DNA of 5,484 nt from Bacteroidales bacterium. Its GTDB lineage: Bacteria > Bacteroidota > Bacteroidia > Bacteroidales > P3. Below, one piece after another: positions 5,366 to 5,484 of this stretch. The stretch spans positions 1-5,484 of the forward strand of contig JAGCLI010000091.1 of the NCBI GenBank assembly GCA_017647065.1. The letters are read 5' to 3'. The translations under genes and the position numbers were made by a program. Below the pieces are notes generated by a model that had not been told where the DNA came from, searched no databases, and saw only the letters and a list, made by a program, of their open reading frames with translations. Every line of letters begins with the position of its first letter. Position 1 is the first letter of the stretch.

Positions 5366-5484
5366 TGTTCCGATGAAATAGAATCTTCAATCTTTAAAAA
5401 TTACTCCTACATAGTAGTAAAGCAAGAACTTCCAGGAGGTATAGACAAGAATTTTTCTTCTGCATTTCTTAAAAAGATAGATAA
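5366..5484 (+). pseudogene. Same-frame continuation of the lipoprotein gene after TAG
   Basis: Directly after the TAG at 5363-5365, the same reading frame stays open for 39 codons to the window edge. The translation begins CSDEIESSIF, contains a hydrophobic YSYIVV segment and ends FLKKID, which looks like normal soluble protein. It has no in-frame ATG, GTG or TTG of its own, so it could not easily be translated as a separate gene. The most economical reading is that it is the rest of the lipoprotein gene, cut off by a nonsense change of one sense codon, or by a base-call error. Its true end lies outside the window. In DNA this AT-rich a stop would be expected roughly every 12-15 codons by chance, so 39 open codons is suggestive but not conclusive. 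Confidence 0.5.

Overview
The window looks like a low-GC, anaerobic Bacteroidota (probably Bacteroidales) chromosome. The sequence signs are the absence of convincing Shine-Dalgarno sequences before the operon genes (start codons follow A-rich DNA instead), TAA stops on all five operon genes, an exact TAnnTTTG promoter element with a TTTG box 21 bp upstream, and a lipoprotein gene with a Bacteroidota-style lipobox. The organism is inferred from these signals and from protein character, not from a database match.

Positions 32-5018 hold five same-strand genes with gaps of only 11-26 bp, ended by a strong intrinsic terminator at 5041-5074. In order they encode: a thioredoxin-like [2Fe-2S] ferredoxin; a 593-residue [FeFe]-hydrogenase-like protein with an N-terminal 2[4Fe-4S] domain, a complete H-cluster domain, a further [4Fe-4S] domain and a C-terminal PAS domain; a SpoIIE/PP2C-type serine phosphatase with a family-specific C-terminal extension; a second small thioredoxin-like ferredoxin; and a second, 473-residue [FeFe] hydrogenase (group B-like) with 16 cysteines in its ferredoxin region, enough for four [4Fe-4S] clusters. 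The promoter of this unit and any further upstream genes lie outside the window.

The arrangement is ferredoxin-hydrogenase, phosphatase, ferredoxin-hydrogenase. It resembles the hfs (hydrogenase-Fe-S) operon described in Thermoanaerobacterium, which has a PAS-containing hydrogenase (HfsB) and a second hydrogenase in a four-gene operon. A reasonable model is that the PAS hydrogenase senses H2 or redox state and, through its C-terminal helices, sets the activity of the phosphatase encoded 11 bp downstream, while the second hydrogenase does the bulk H2 chemistry. This signalling link is inference. No HydEFG maturases, NuoF-like flavoprotein, sigma/anti-sigma or STAS partner is present here, so the phosphatase target and the electron donor cannot be read from the window.

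Downstream of the terminator (5019-5152) lies a short intergenic region with its own promoter, followed by a small lipoprotein gene of no recognised family. Its frame is cut by a TAG codon at 5363-5365 but stays open in the same frame to the window end, suggesting a nonsense-interrupted gene, a sequence error or recoding.
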